A stretch of DNA of 64,000 nt, taken from positions 10,586 through 74,585 of the forward strand of contig NZ_KE384104.1 in assembly GCF_000423905.1 (NCBI RefSeq), written 5' to 3'. Origin of the DNA: Thermus antranikianii DSM 12462 (GTDB lineage Bacteria > Deinococcota > Deinococci > Deinococcales > Thermaceae). The notes under the pieces were generated by a model, which saw nothing but the letters and a program-made list of their open reading frames with translations, searched no databases and had not been told where the DNA came from. Positions 1-8,478 of the stretch are shown here, one piece after another. A program made the position numbers and the translations under genes. Within the stretch, counting starts at the first letter, position 1; every line of letters begins with the position of its first letter.

Positions 1-507
1 GTCTGGGCGAACCGCCTTGCCTTTGAGGAACCGGTCATACCCCTCCCGGGACACCTGGGTGGTGAGATCGCAGAGAAAGTCGGTTAAGCGGTAGACGAGG
101 TGAGTGGATCGCTCCGTACCAAAAGAGCGCCCTATCTCAACAGTGCTATGCGCAGTGCATACCACAACGGGAATAGGAACCAAAAAACGCACCACACGAG
201 CCAGAAGGTTGGCATGGATCATGTGCGCATGGAGCACTTGGGGCCTAAACTCCCTGACCAAACGGGCCAAACGCCAAACGCCCCGGAGGCTTGGCTTACC
301 CCGGAGCATACTGAGGGAATGCACCGGGATATCAGACGATGCCAGTTCCCCCTTAGGCCCTTCGGAATCTGGGGGGATCATAGACACCACCTCTACTTGC
401 CAACCTCGAGCCTTCAAACCTTTAGCCAGCAGGACCACTTGGCTCTCTGCCCCACCCCGACCTAAACCGGTAATCAGAAACAACACCCTTCTAGAACCTA
501 GACTCAT
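1..507 (-). CDS. GT4-family glycosyltransferase, N-terminal part (cut by window start)
   Basis: Only the first 169 codons are in the window. The protein opens with a Rossmann strand and glycine-rich loop (FLITGLGRGGAESQ, about residues 9-22), the usual N-terminal signature of GT-B fold GT4 enzymes that use nucleotide sugars. The ATG at 507 overlaps the stop of the upstream polymerase gene as ATGA, so translation is probably coupled. It is the most downstream visible gene of the minus-strand glycan cluster. Codon use is less GC-rich than in the rest of the window, as in its two upstream neighbours. Donor and acceptor sugars cannot be read from the sequence. Confidence 0.85.
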   Translation of the reverse strand, partial: MSLGSRRVLFLITGLGRGGAESQVVLLAKGLKARGWQVEVVSMIPPDSEGPKGELASSDIPVHSLSMLRGKPSLRGVWRLARLVREFRPQVLHAHMIHANLLARVVRFLVPIPVVVCTAHSTVEIGRSFGTERSTHLVYRLTDFLCDLTTQVSREGYDRFLKGKAVRPD

Positions 508-2006
508 AACCCTCTTTCACCCTCTTTCAGGCTCCGTGGTTTTAGGAGAAGCCGGACACCTGCAAGCAAAACCAGTCCAGTTATTGCATAATAAACGGCT
601 TCCTGAAAGGACCAGGCTAAATCAATTCTGTTGAGGTTGAAAGCTTGGGGGAGAAGCAAAGCGTAAACAATACCCCAAGGTAAAGGCCTTCTACTTGCAC
701 ACGATCCAAGGCAGCCGCTTACCCATCCTAGGATGAAAAAAAGGGGAAGAGGTGCCCAAAAACCTCTGCCAAAGTTAAGTACAGCCTCAGCCAAGGGGCT
801 CAGGCCAAAGCCTACTGGAGCCCCGAAGTATGGAGCTAAATAATTTGTGTAAATGTAATCACTAAACTGGAAGCCGAGGGTCTGCCACTTATCTCCGGGG
901 TACAAGCTACGGGGCAGGAGATTGGGCAGAGAAAACAAATAGCTATACCCTCCCAGAGGAGCCTGGGTGGTGCTCCACCAGGCGGGGTCCGTAAGTGTGA
1001 ACACTAGAGTAGTATAAGGTCCCATAAACTCGGTAGACGATGGTGTAAACCAAGACCAAGATACATTTTCGCTCACCCAAGCGAAAGCCTCACCCAGGCT
1101 TAGCGAACCTTGTAAAAGCGGCGTAAATAGCCAACGAATTCCTCCAAAAAAAGAGGAGAGGATATATAGACCAAAAAACGCGAGAAATGCAGACCATGAG
1201 AGACGAAGGGTAGCGCCCCGAACAATAAAAAAACTCCCCAACGCCACCAAAAGAGTATAAAGAATAAATCTACGATCCCCTTGAATCAAAAGATAAGCAA
1301 CCCATCCAAAGAGAAGTAACCCTAACAGTAAGCCACGTATAAACCTGTGCCTGCCGGATGACCACCCCACTATAGCCAGAGCCATGCCTGCAAAAACCAG
1401 CGGCGCAGCTGGCAAACTTCCCCTCGTTGTGGCAAGTCCATAAAGCCGTTCCACCCTGGGAGTTAAGAGCCCCTGCAACCCACCCACCCTCGTCATGTCA
1501 TAAAGCATCAAGGCCAAACCCAAAAGTAAAGCCCCAACCCCCACCCAATAAAAGGAGGAGGCTTCTCTAACATACTCCCCTTTGGCAAACAGCTTTACTC
1601 TTGGCTTTATAAAAGGCAGCGCATACCAAGACCCTAAACCAAAGGCAAAAGCAACCAGCGATACACCCCCTAAGAAGGCAATCTCTTCTAATGGGAGCTC
1701 TTGGCTCTGAATGATCATTCCCAGAATCTCCCCATGGCTGGGCGACACCCCCAGTAGGGCCTCAAGGGTTGGACTACCCACATATGCAACAAAAAAAGTT
1801 GCAAAAAGAACAGGCCAACTTAGCAAATTAGCCTTTTCCAAGCGTACTATCAAAACCCATGCTACGCCCATGGCTCCAAGCCCTAACCCTACCGCCACTT
1901 CTCTGTTCCCGAGAAGATGAGCAAGTTGAGATGTGGTCAATAGGCCAAGGGAAAGGAGAAAAAGGATAAAGAAAGAAACTGTGGATAATCGGGGCTTGCT
2001 TATCAC
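504..2006 (-). CDS. Wzy-like oligosaccharide repeat-unit polymerase, multi-pass membrane protein
   Basis: A 500-residue, very hydrophobic protein with roughly ten or more predicted membrane segments and a larger polar loop around residues 300-400, the topology expected of O-antigen/oligosaccharide repeat polymerases. Such proteins diverge strongly, so the call rests on topology and on its place between glycosyltransferases, with a flippase further upstream. Start is GTG at 2006, preceded by a G-rich Shine-Dalgarno stretch 4 nt after the upstream stop. The stop overlaps the next gene (ATGA). The gene is relatively AT-rich, consistent with the exchangeable part of a surface-polysaccharide locus. 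Confidence 0.75.
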   Translation of the reverse strand: MISKPRLSTVSFFILFLLSLGLLTTSQLAHLLGNREVAVGLGLGAMGVAWVLIVRLEKANLLSWPVLFATFFVAYVGSPTLEALLGVSPSHGEILGMIIQSQELPLEEIAFLGGVSLVAFAFGLGSWYALPFIKPRVKLFAKGEYVREASSFYWVGVGALLLGLALMLYDMTRVGGLQGLLTPRVERLYGLATTRGSLPAAPLVFAGMALAIVGWSSGRHRFIRGLLLGLLLFGWVAYLLIQGDRRFILYTLLVALGSFFIVRGATLRLSWSAFLAFFGLYILSSFFGGIRWLFTPLLQGSLSLGEAFAWVSENVSWSWFTPSSTEFMGPYTTLVFTLTDPAWWSTTQAPLGGYSYLFSLPNLLPRSLYPGDKWQTLGFQFSDYIYTNYLAPYFGAPVGFGLSPLAEAVLNFGRGFWAPLPLFFILGWVSGCLGSCASRRPLPWGIVYALLLPQAFNLNRIDLAWSFQEAVYYAITGLVLLAGVRLLLKPRSLKEGERGL

Positions 2007-2010
2007 GTAT

Positions 2011-3123
2011 TCACCCCCCTAAGAGTTGCCAATACTCTTGGATTGCCCTATCCACGCCAAACCGCTCTAAGGCTACTTTTCGCATGAGCTCCCGCTCTTC
2101 TGAAGGCGGTGGGTTCTCTAGCACCTCCTGCATAGCGTTGGCAAGCCCAACCTCATCATCCACAGCCACCAGCTGGCCCCACCGCCCCCCTTCCAGGATC
2201 TCGCGGGGACCGAAGGGACAGTCCGTGGCCACCACGGGGGTACCGAGGGCCATGGCTTCTATCAGCACGGTGGGTAGGGCCTCATACCGAGAGGAGAGAA
2301 CAAGGGCGGCCGCTTTACGCATGAAAGGATACGGATTGGGCACAAAGCCTGGTAAGGAGACATCTTCTGAAAGACCCAGCTCCCCAACAAGGGCTTCCAG
2401 AAACCCCCGTTCCTGCCCCTCGCCCAGGATGAGCAAGCGGCTTGGTACCCGCCTTCTCACCCTGGCAAAAGCCCGCAGGAGTAAGGAAAAGTTCTTCTCC
2501 CTTGAAAGGCGCCCCACTGCAAGGAGGACCGGCGGTTGGTTTGGTGCAAACCAAGGATGCGAAAGCACCTCCTCTTCAACATCCGCCTTCCTAAACAACC
2601 CTTCACTCACCACAGGGTTGTAAATCATCCGAACCTTATCCCGTGGAATCCGGAAAACCTCCACCAGCTCTTCAGCAAGCCCCTTGGAAACCGCCACCAC
2701 GCCTTGAGCCTTAGGGTATACCCAGGGCAAAAGGGCATGGGCTGCCCTTTCCCTGAAGGAAATCGTACCCAACCGGCTTTCTTTAAGCGGGGTATGCTCA
2801 ACCACGAACACCTGGGTCGGGACCTGGGCCAGGCCTCTGGCCCAGAGGGCTAGGATATTGGCGTGGCTCAAAGAAGAGAACAAGGCCTTGGGCCTTTCCC
2901 TTCTAAGGTACGCCACCAAGGGAACCAGGGAAAAGAGCACACGGGGCGCTTTCAAATCCACCACCCTAACCCCCTTTGGAACGGCCGAGAGGTAAGGCCC
3001 TTGCGCCTGGGCCAAAACAAGATCTACCTCCGCGCCCCTTTCCTTAAGGCCCTGGGCCAGGAGCAAGCTAACCCGTTCGGCTCCGCCACCCTCGAGGGAA
3101 GGTAAGAAAAGCGCCACTTTCAC
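2011..3123 (-). CDS. GT4-family glycosyltransferase
   Basis: Complete 370-residue GT-B enzyme. It begins with a glycine-rich loop (LPSLEGGGAERVS), has the inter-domain SREKNF segment near residue 210 that typically contacts donor phosphates, and carries the EX7E motif (EALPTVLIE) followed by an AMALGTPVVATDC strand near the C-terminus. It presumably adds a sugar to a lipid-linked repeat unit at the inner membrane. Start is GTG at 3123. The 141 bp to the GT2 gene upstream holds no gene that I can support. Intermediate GC like its left neighbours. Sugar specificity is unknown. Confidence 0.88.
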   Translation of the reverse strand: MKVALFLPSLEGGGAERVSLLLAQGLKERGAEVDLVLAQAQGPYLSAVPKGVRVVDLKAPRVLFSLVPLVAYLRRERPKALFSSLSHANILALWARGLAQVPTQVFVVEHTPLKESRLGTISFRERAAHALLPWVYPKAQGVVAVSKGLAEELVEVFRIPRDKVRMIYNPVVSEGLFRKADVEEEVLSHPWFAPNQPPVLLAVGRLSREKNFSLLLRAFARVRRRVPSRLLILGEGQERGFLEALVGELGLSEDVSLPGFVPNPYPFMRKAAALVLSSRYEALPTVLIEAMALGTPVVATDCPFGPREILEGGRWGQLVAVDDEVGLANAMQEVLENPPPSEERELMRKVALERFGVDRAIQEYWQLLGG

Positions 3124-3264
3124 CTGTCCACCCCTCTACTCTAAAGCCCGGAAGTCCACAAAACCCTGACAAGCCTTTTAGGGCAAGCGAAACCAGAAAG
3201 TAAGCTCCCACAATATTTAACCGCGTGCTGCTCTAGGTTCCACCCACCCTTGAACTTCACTTCC

Positions 3265-4173
3265 TCACCTATTTTTGAGATCTATCCTACCTAATTTCCC
3301 TGTTAGCGCATGCCACATACCTAGGAGCCTGAGGGTTACCCTCGTCCATCGATCCTGCTCATACACCAAGTCCCCCAAGCCCTCACGAAAATTCCTTGCT
3401 ATGTAAGCCACCAAGCTCCTCATGCGCGGTTTTGCGTATGGAGTCCACAAAATTGTCCAACCCCAGTTTCTCACGCCATAGTAGAGCTTCCATGCGGGGG
3501 CATCCACCCTCAATTTGCTCCTTCCTAAAAAGGATACCTTTTTACGTCGACCGAGGTTATCATGGACAACCACCGAGCCAGGCACTAACAACACCTTTAT
3601 TCCCTGCTTTCTTATCCTAAGAGCATACTCAACATCATCAAACCAAATGAAGAATTCCTTCCGGGGAAAGCCAACCCTCTTCACCACTTCCCTATGGAAC
3701 AAAGGTCCTACAAACGCGAATATTTCCACGCGTAAAGGGGTGTGGGTAAGGGCCTCCAGATTATCTGCCTTATACCCACCCTTCCAATACCCCGCACCAT
3801 ACCTGTGTCCCTCCGAGCTTTGGAGAAGAGGGACCAACACCTTTGCTTCCCCAGCTCTTTCCAAGAGGAGGGCAAGGGCATCCGCCCTAGGAAAGGCATC
3901 ATCATCCATCACCCATATCCAGTCATACCCTGCTTCATAAGCCCGCTTCATCCCCTCATGGAAGCCCCCAGCTCCCCCCTGGTTCTCCGGCAGGGCCAGG
4001 ACCTCCACCTGGGGGAATTCTTCCTTGAGCATCTCCCGGGTCCCGTCGGTGCTGGCGTTGTCCACCACCAGTACGTGGTCCGGGGGCCGGGTCTGGGAAA
4101 GAACAGCCTGCAAACACTCCCGCAGGAGCTCCTTGCGGTTGTAGGTCACGATCACCGCACAAACCCTATCCAC
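3265..4173 (-). CDS. GT2-family glycosyltransferase, possibly galactofuranosyl- or rhamnosyl-transferase
   Basis: GT-A fold enzyme of about 302 residues: VIVTYNR strand, DNASTDGT loop and a WVMDDDAF metal-binding DXD motif near residue 95. The GGAGGFHEG segment is of the type seen in GlfT1/rhamnosyltransferase-like GT2 enzymes. The gene overlaps the end of the UDP-galactopyranose mutase gene, which makes a galactofuranose donor plausible. I chose GTG at 4173 because GAGGAGG lies just upstream of it; a TTG at 4188 would place that SD inside the gene. The first ~75 codons have typical Thermus GC-rich codons and the remainder is clearly AT-richer (change near 3955), suggesting a mosaic gene. Confidence 0.85.
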   Translation of the reverse strand: MDRVCAVIVTYNRKELLRECLQAVLSQTRPPDHVLVVDNASTDGTREMLKEEFPQVEVLALPENQGGAGGFHEGMKRAYEAGYDWIWVMDDDAFPRADALALLLERAGEAKVLVPLLQSSEGHRYGAGYWKGGYKADNLEALTHTPLRVEIFAFVGPLFHREVVKRVGFPRKEFFIWFDDVEYALRIRKQGIKVLLVPGSVVVHDNLGRRKKVSFLGRSKLRVDAPAWKLYYGVRNWGWTILWTPYAKPRMRSLVAYIARNFREGLGDLVYEQDRWTRVTLRLLGMWHALTGKLGRIDLKNR

Positions 4174-5287
4174 GCGCCACCTCCTCAAACAGCTTCAGGG
4201 CCCTGGCCACCGCCTGGTCCATGTTGTAGTAGCGGTAGTCCCCAAGCCTCCCCGCAAAGAGAACCGTCTTGAGTTTGGCCGCCTCCTTCTGGTAGAGGGC
4301 GAGCCTTTCCTCGTTCTCCTCCCGGGGCACCGGGTAGTAGGGCTCGTTTTTCCCAGGCTCGTAGGCCTCCGGGTACTCGTAGACCACGGTGGTGTGGGGC
4401 AGGTAGGCCTGATGGGTGAGGTGCTTGAACTCGGTGATGCGGGTGAAGCCATGGTCATTGGGATAGTTCACCGTGCCCACCTCTTGGAACCAGGGCCTCT
4501 GGTGGTGTTCAAAGGCAAAGCGTAGAGAGCGGTAGGGCAGGGGCCCGTGCAGGTAGCCGAAGAACTCGTCCATGGGCCCGGTGAAGATGAGACGGTCAAA
4601 GCGCACCTCCCCCTCCACCTCCTTCCAGTCCGCCCCTAGGAGCACCCGGATGTTGGGATGGGCCAGCATCCTCCGGAAAAGGGCCGTGTACCCCTCCTTG
4701 GGCATGGCCTGGTAGGTATCCTGAAAATAACGCTCGTCGTAGCTCACCAGGATGGGGACCCGGGCGGTGACCGAGGGGGAGAGCTCTTCCGGCTTCAAGC
4801 CCCACTGCTTGAGGGTATAGCCCTCAAAGACGTTCTTGTAGACGTAGTCCGCCAGGAAGCGGAGGTCGGGGTCCTGGACCTCCTTGAGCTTTAGGATGGA
4901 AATGCGGGCCCCGTAGCCAAAGTGGGCGATAAGCTTCTCCTCCAGTAGGTCCGCAAGCCTCTCCGAAAAGAGCCGCCTTAAGGAGGCCAGGCTGAAGGGA
5001 AGGGGGATCTCCTTGCCCTCCACCACCGCCCGCACCCGGTGGTAGTAGGGACGCCACTCGGTGAACCGGGAGAGGTAGTCCCATACCTTCTTGCTCTGGG
5101 TGTGGAAGATGTGGGGGCCGTAGCGGTGGACCAAAACCCCGTGCTCGTCGTATTCGTCGTAGGCGTTCCCCCCCATGTGGAGCCTCCGGTCCACCACCAG
5201 GACCTTCTTGTCCAGCTCCCTAGCGATGCGCTCCGCCAAGGTAGCCCCAGTGAAGCCAGCGCCCACGATGAGGTAGTCCACCTTCAT
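4166..5287 (-). CDS. glf: UDP-galactopyranose mutase
   Basis: Converts UDP-galactopyranose to UDP-galactofuranose using reduced FAD. The 373-residue protein starts with the FAD-binding motif VGAGFTGATLAERIA, continues with HMGGNAYDEYDEHG and the YGPHIFHT segment typical of UGM, and ends with the conserved active-site region around GRLGDYRYYNMDQ. Length matches the family (~370). The true start is ATG at 5287, which overlaps the flippase stop as ATGA; the open frame extends further upstream only as an antisense-like artefact. Its presence implies that the glycan made by this cluster contains galactofuranose. Confidence 0.96.
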   Translation of the reverse strand: MKVDYLIVGAGFTGATLAERIARELDKKVLVVDRRLHMGGNAYDEYDEHGVLVHRYGPHIFHTQSKKVWDYLSRFTEWRPYYHRVRAVVEGKEIPLPFSLASLRRLFSERLADLLEEKLIAHFGYGARISILKLKEVQDPDLRFLADYVYKNVFEGYTLKQWGLKPEELSPSVTARVPILVSYDERYFQDTYQAMPKEGYTALFRRMLAHPNIRVLLGADWKEVEGEVRFDRLIFTGPMDEFFGYLHGPLPYRSLRFAFEHHQRPWFQEVGTVNYPNDHGFTRITEFKHLTHQAYLPHTTVVYEYPEAYEPGKNEPYYPVPREENEERLALYQKEAAKLKTVLFAGRLGDYRYYNMDQAVARALKLFEEVARG

Positions 5288-6606
5288 TGGCCACCTCCCT
5301 GAAAGGCGAAGGGGTCTTGGCGGCTCCTCTTCAAATACAGCCACATCCCCAGGGTGACGAAAAGCTCCGAGACCACCACCGCCAGGGCCATGCCCACGTG
5401 GAAGAGGCGGGGGGCCAGGAGCAGCGCCAGTCCCAGGTTGAAGAGCCCAGCCCCCACGATGATGGCGTTGAAGGGGCGGTCCAGGCCCAAAGGCAACATC
5501 CACTGGATACCCAGTACGTTGGAGAGGGCAATGAGGGGTACCAGGAAGGCCAGGAGGCGCAAAGCCAGGACCGCGGGGTCATATCCCTCCCCCAGGAAGA
5601 GCCTGACCAGGAAGGGGGCCAGGGCAAAGACCAAAAGCCCCAGGAAAAGCCCCGAAAGCCCCATGGTCCAAAGTCCCAACCGGGCTAACCGGGCCGCCTC
5701 CGCAGGCGCACGCCGAACCAGGTGGCTTAGCCTCGGGTAAAGGGCCTGGCTCACCGGGGAGAGAAGCCCCAAGACCGCCTTGCTGATCTTCTCCGCCCCG
5801 GCGTAGTACCCCACCACCTGGGGCGGAGCAAAAAGGCCTAGGATGAAGGTATTTCCCAGGGTGTAGAGGCTCACTGCGCTGCGGAAGAAGAACATGCTCC
5901 ACCCCAAGCGGAGGGCTTCCAAGACCCCCTTTAGCGTTGGCAGGAACAAAGGCACCTCCCGGTAGGCGAGGTAGAGGGCCAGCAAGGTAGCCAGCAAGGA
6001 GGCGCCCCCTTGTAGGGCAAGGACCTTCCAGGTGTCGGAAGGACCCTTTACCCAAAGGAAGAGGAGAAGCAAAACCAGCCCCTTGGCCAAGACCTCCAGA
6101 CCGGCCACCAGGCGCATCCGCTCGAGCCCTTGGAAGTACCAGACGGGGCTAAAGGCGGTGGCCAAGGCCCAGAATACCCCGGCCCACAAGACCTGGGGAT
6201 GGTCACGGAAGGCGGGGATGAACCCTCCCACTAAGAGGGCTACCCCTATGGCCAAAAGGCCAAGAAAAGCCTTAGCGCCCAACACCGAAGCTAAAAGCTC
6301 GGCCCGCCCCCTCAAGGAATCCCGGGCCCTAGCCACCTGGCGGGTGGCGGAAAGGCTAAAGCCAAACTCCACTAAAAGCTGAAGGTACCCCCCAAAGGCT
6401 TGGGCAAAGGCCAATAGGCCCCACTCCTTGGGCCCCAAGACCCGGGCCAGGTAGGGCACGGTGAGGAGGGGAAAGAGGTAGTTAGCAATGTGGACTCCAT
6501 AAAGGGCCAGAATGTTGGTGGCTAAGCCCCCTGAGGCGGACTTGCCAACGAGCGCTTTGGTCAACCGCTCGGGGCTGGGAAAAAGGGAACGCAGAAAACC
6601 CTTCAT
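5284..6606 (-). CDS. Wzx-like polysaccharide flippase (MOP superfamily)
   Basis: A 440-residue membrane protein with about 12 hydrophobic segments. The N-terminal NILALYGVHIANYLFPLLT and LLTVPYLARVLGP segments are characteristic of RfbX/Wzx transporters, which flip undecaprenyl-linked repeat units across the inner membrane. It is the first large gene of the run that continues with glf and the GT2 gene, overlapping glf by 4 nt. Composition is normal for Thermus, unlike genes left of 3955. Start is ATG at 6606. A TATTGT-like sequence lies in the short gap after the small frame at 6641-6769, but no convincing dedicated promoter was seen. Confidence 0.92.
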   Translation of the reverse strand: MKGFLRSLFPSPERLTKALVGKSASGGLATNILALYGVHIANYLFPLLTVPYLARVLGPKEWGLLAFAQAFGGYLQLLVEFGFSLSATRQVARARDSLRGRAELLASVLGAKAFLGLLAIGVALLVGGFIPAFRDHPQVLWAGVFWALATAFSPVWYFQGLERMRLVAGLEVLAKGLVLLLLFLWVKGPSDTWKVLALQGGASLLATLLALYLAYREVPLFLPTLKGVLEALRLGWSMFFFRSAVSLYTLGNTFILGLFAPPQVVGYYAGAEKISKAVLGLLSPVSQALYPRLSHLVRRAPAEAARLARLGLWTMGLSGLFLGLLVFALAPFLVRLFLGEGYDPAVLALRLLAFLVPLIALSNVLGIQWMLPLGLDRPFNAIIVGAGLFNLGLALLLAPRLFHVGMALAVVVSELFVTLGMWLYLKRSRQDPFAFQGGGQ

Positions 6607-6640
6607 AATGCCCTGAGGATATTGTCCCGAAGTCTGCCGC

Positions 6641-6769
6641 TTAAGCTAGCCCGGAGCTGTAAAGCCGTCTGGCTCCCTTAAGATCCACATGTCCTCGGCT
6701 CAGTGCCTTCCGAGCGGCGATCTTGGCCTTCCGCTCCTTCGACAAAGTGGTTGCTAAGTGTTTAGGCAT
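6641..6769 (-). CDS. small basic hypothetical protein, 42 aa
   Basis: Short frame of unknown function, rich in Lys and Arg in its first half (KERKAKIAARKAL) and ending RRLYSSGLA. The ATG at 6769 follows a purine-rich GGGGGAAGGAAG stretch, and a GATAAT hexamer with a preceding TG lies about 20 nt further upstream, so expression is plausible. It is the first possible gene of the flippase-glf-GT2 transcript, 34 bp before the flippase. It could be a real small protein, a leader peptide or chance. I do not recognise a family. Confidence 0.35.
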   Translation of the reverse strand: MPKHLATTLSKERKAKIAARKALSRGHVDLKGARRLYSSGLA

Positions 6770-6840
6770 CTTCCTTCCCCCGAAAAAGATTATCACGGCT
6801 CCCGAGTATCCTTGGCTTTCCATAACCCCTAAAGCCTAAA

Positions 6841-8469
6841 ATGCAATGCATGCGGAGACTCTTGGTCTTGGGGTTGGTTTTAGGCCTAGCCCTCGCTTCT
6901 CCCTGCAAGGAAAGGCCCTACACCCTGGAAACGGAAGAGGGGCTTCTAGGGGGCCAGGAGATGAGCTACGACGGGGAGGTCCTGGTCTTTGAGGGCCGGG
7001 CCTGCTTGGAAAGGGATGGCCTTTACCTGGAGGCCCCCGTGATCCGCTACCTGGAAGGGGAAGGAAGCTTCCAGGCGGAAGGCCTAAAGGGCGAGGCCGA
7101 GGGCTGGCGGGTGGAGGCCAGGGTGCTCTTGGGAAAGGAACTCAAGGAGGTACGCCTGGCCCAGGGGCAGCTGAAGGCGGAGGTGGCCTCGCTGGCCCTG
7201 GGAACTCCCTTGAAGGGAAGGGGCATCCTTCTGGAAAGCCCCGCCTACCGGGTGCGGGCGGAGGAAGCCACCTTCACCCGGGAGGAAGCCCAGCTCAAGG
7301 GCTTCCTGGCCACCCCCTGCCCTTGCGGGGAGGATGTGCGCCTGGCCATGGAAGAGGCCACCTTCCTGGTGCGAACCGGGGAGCTTAAGGGAGACGCCAC
7401 CTTGGGGCTTTGGGGCCTCGAGGTTCCCCTGGAGGAAGCCCGGGCCAACGTGAACCGGAGGCCCGACCTCAAAAACCCCTTGATCCTTTCCAGCTCGGAT
7501 ACCGGGGGCTGGACCCTGGGCCTACAGGACTTTCCCCTCCCCAGGCCTGGCGATGAGATCGGGCAGTGGCCAAGAAGGTTCACCCTTCTGGCCTCAGGCC
7601 TGGGCACTTCCCAAGAAGCCCTGCGCCTGGGCCTACGGGAAGGCGGCCGGGGTGCCGAGGTGCAGCTGGGCTACGCCCCCTGGGTTAAGGCCTACTGGGA
7701 CGACCTCCTCTTCGCCGCAAGCCCCAACCCTCCCGACGCCGACACCCCCAGGCTGGAAGCCCGCTACACCCCCACCTTCCGTTTGGGAAACCTCACCCTA
7801 AGGCCCTTCCTGCGCTATGCGGAAACGGCAAGGAGCCAGGGGACCACGGTGGGCCTCGAGGGGGGGTACCGGGAAACCCTGAAGAAGGGGCCCTTTAGCC
7901 TTACCTTTAGCCCCAGCCTCCTATTCGCCTTTTACCCCTTCACCCCTTACGCCCCCTACCTGGCCCTGGGGGGAAGCCTGGAAGGCCTGTTCCGGGAAGG
8001 GGACCTCAGCCTGCGGGCCAGCTATGCGGGGAGGCTCGAGCCCCTTTCCCCCATGCCCCCTTTCACCTTTGAGCACCGGGACGAGTTCCAGCGCCTAAGC
8101 CTGGAGGGGCGGTATGGACCCTTTGGCCTTCGCTACACCCTGGAAAACCCCTTGGGCCAGCGGCTGGACCGCCTGGAAGGGGAGTTCCAAGACCCTGGCC
8201 TTGGCACCTTCCGCCTGGGGTACGTGCGGGGAAGCCTGGAGGAAGTCCGCCTGGGCTACGCCATGCCCCTTCCCGAGCGCACCTGCTGCCAGGCCCTTTG
8301 GCTTGCCCCCGAGGTGGGGCTTAACCGGGAGGGCCTCACCCGCCTTGGCCTCACCTTCCGCTACTACGACGGCTGCTTCGCCTACGAGGTGCGCTGGCAG
8401 AACATCCTGAAGGGGCAGTACAGCGAGGCCACAGGGCAGAGCCTCTCCTTTGGCCTTTCCCTGCGGTAG
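6841..8469 (+). CDS. LptD/OstA-like outer-membrane protein
   Basis: 542 residues with a hydrophobic N-terminal signal (MRRLLVLGLVLGLALAS), then about 170 residues of repeating short strands resembling the OstA/LptA-like jellyroll (LEAPVIRYLEGEGSFQAEGL), then a long C-terminal section of alternating amphipathic strands that looks like a beta-barrel and ends in a hydrophobic LSFGLSLR strand. In LPS-bearing bacteria LptD inserts LPS into the outer leaflet. Cysteines are present (PCPCGED, ERTCCQ) but I cannot assign disulfides. Start could be ATG 6841 or ATG 6850. LptC- and LptF-like genes lie 3 kb downstream. The fold assignment is inference from pattern. Confidence 0.7.
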   Translation: MQCMRRLLVLGLVLGLALASPCKERPYTLETEEGLLGGQEMSYDGEVLVFEGRACLERDGLYLEAPVIRYLEGEGSFQAEGLKGEAEGWRVEARVLLGKELKEVRLAQGQLKAEVASLALGTPLKGRGILLESPAYRVRAEEATFTREEAQLKGFLATPCPCGEDVRLAMEEATFLVRTGELKGDATLGLWGLEVPLEEARANVNRRPDLKNPLILSSSDTGGWTLGLQDFPLPRPGDEIGQWPRRFTLLASGLGTSQEALRLGLREGGRGAEVQLGYAPWVKAYWDDLLFAASPNPPDADTPRLEARYTPTFRLGNLTLRPFLRYAETARSQGTTVGLEGGYRETLKKGPFSLTFSPSLLFAFYPFTPYAPYLALGGSLEGLFREGDLSLRASYAGRLEPLSPMPPFTFEHRDEFQRLSLEGRYGPFGLRYTLENPLGQRLDRLEGEFQDPGLGTFRLGYVRGSLEEVRLGYAMPLPERTCCQALWLAPEVGLNREGLTRLGLTFRYYDGCFAYEVRWQNILKGQYSEATGQSLSFGLSLR

Positions 8470-8478
8470 ACTAAGGCC

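Noticed and set aside
5288-5503. 72-codon N-terminal extension of UDP-galactopyranose mutase
   Set aside because: Lies over the conserved flippase 3' end, is Pro/Gly-rich, and the ATG at 5287 starts directly at the FAD-binding strand with a coupled ATGA overlap.
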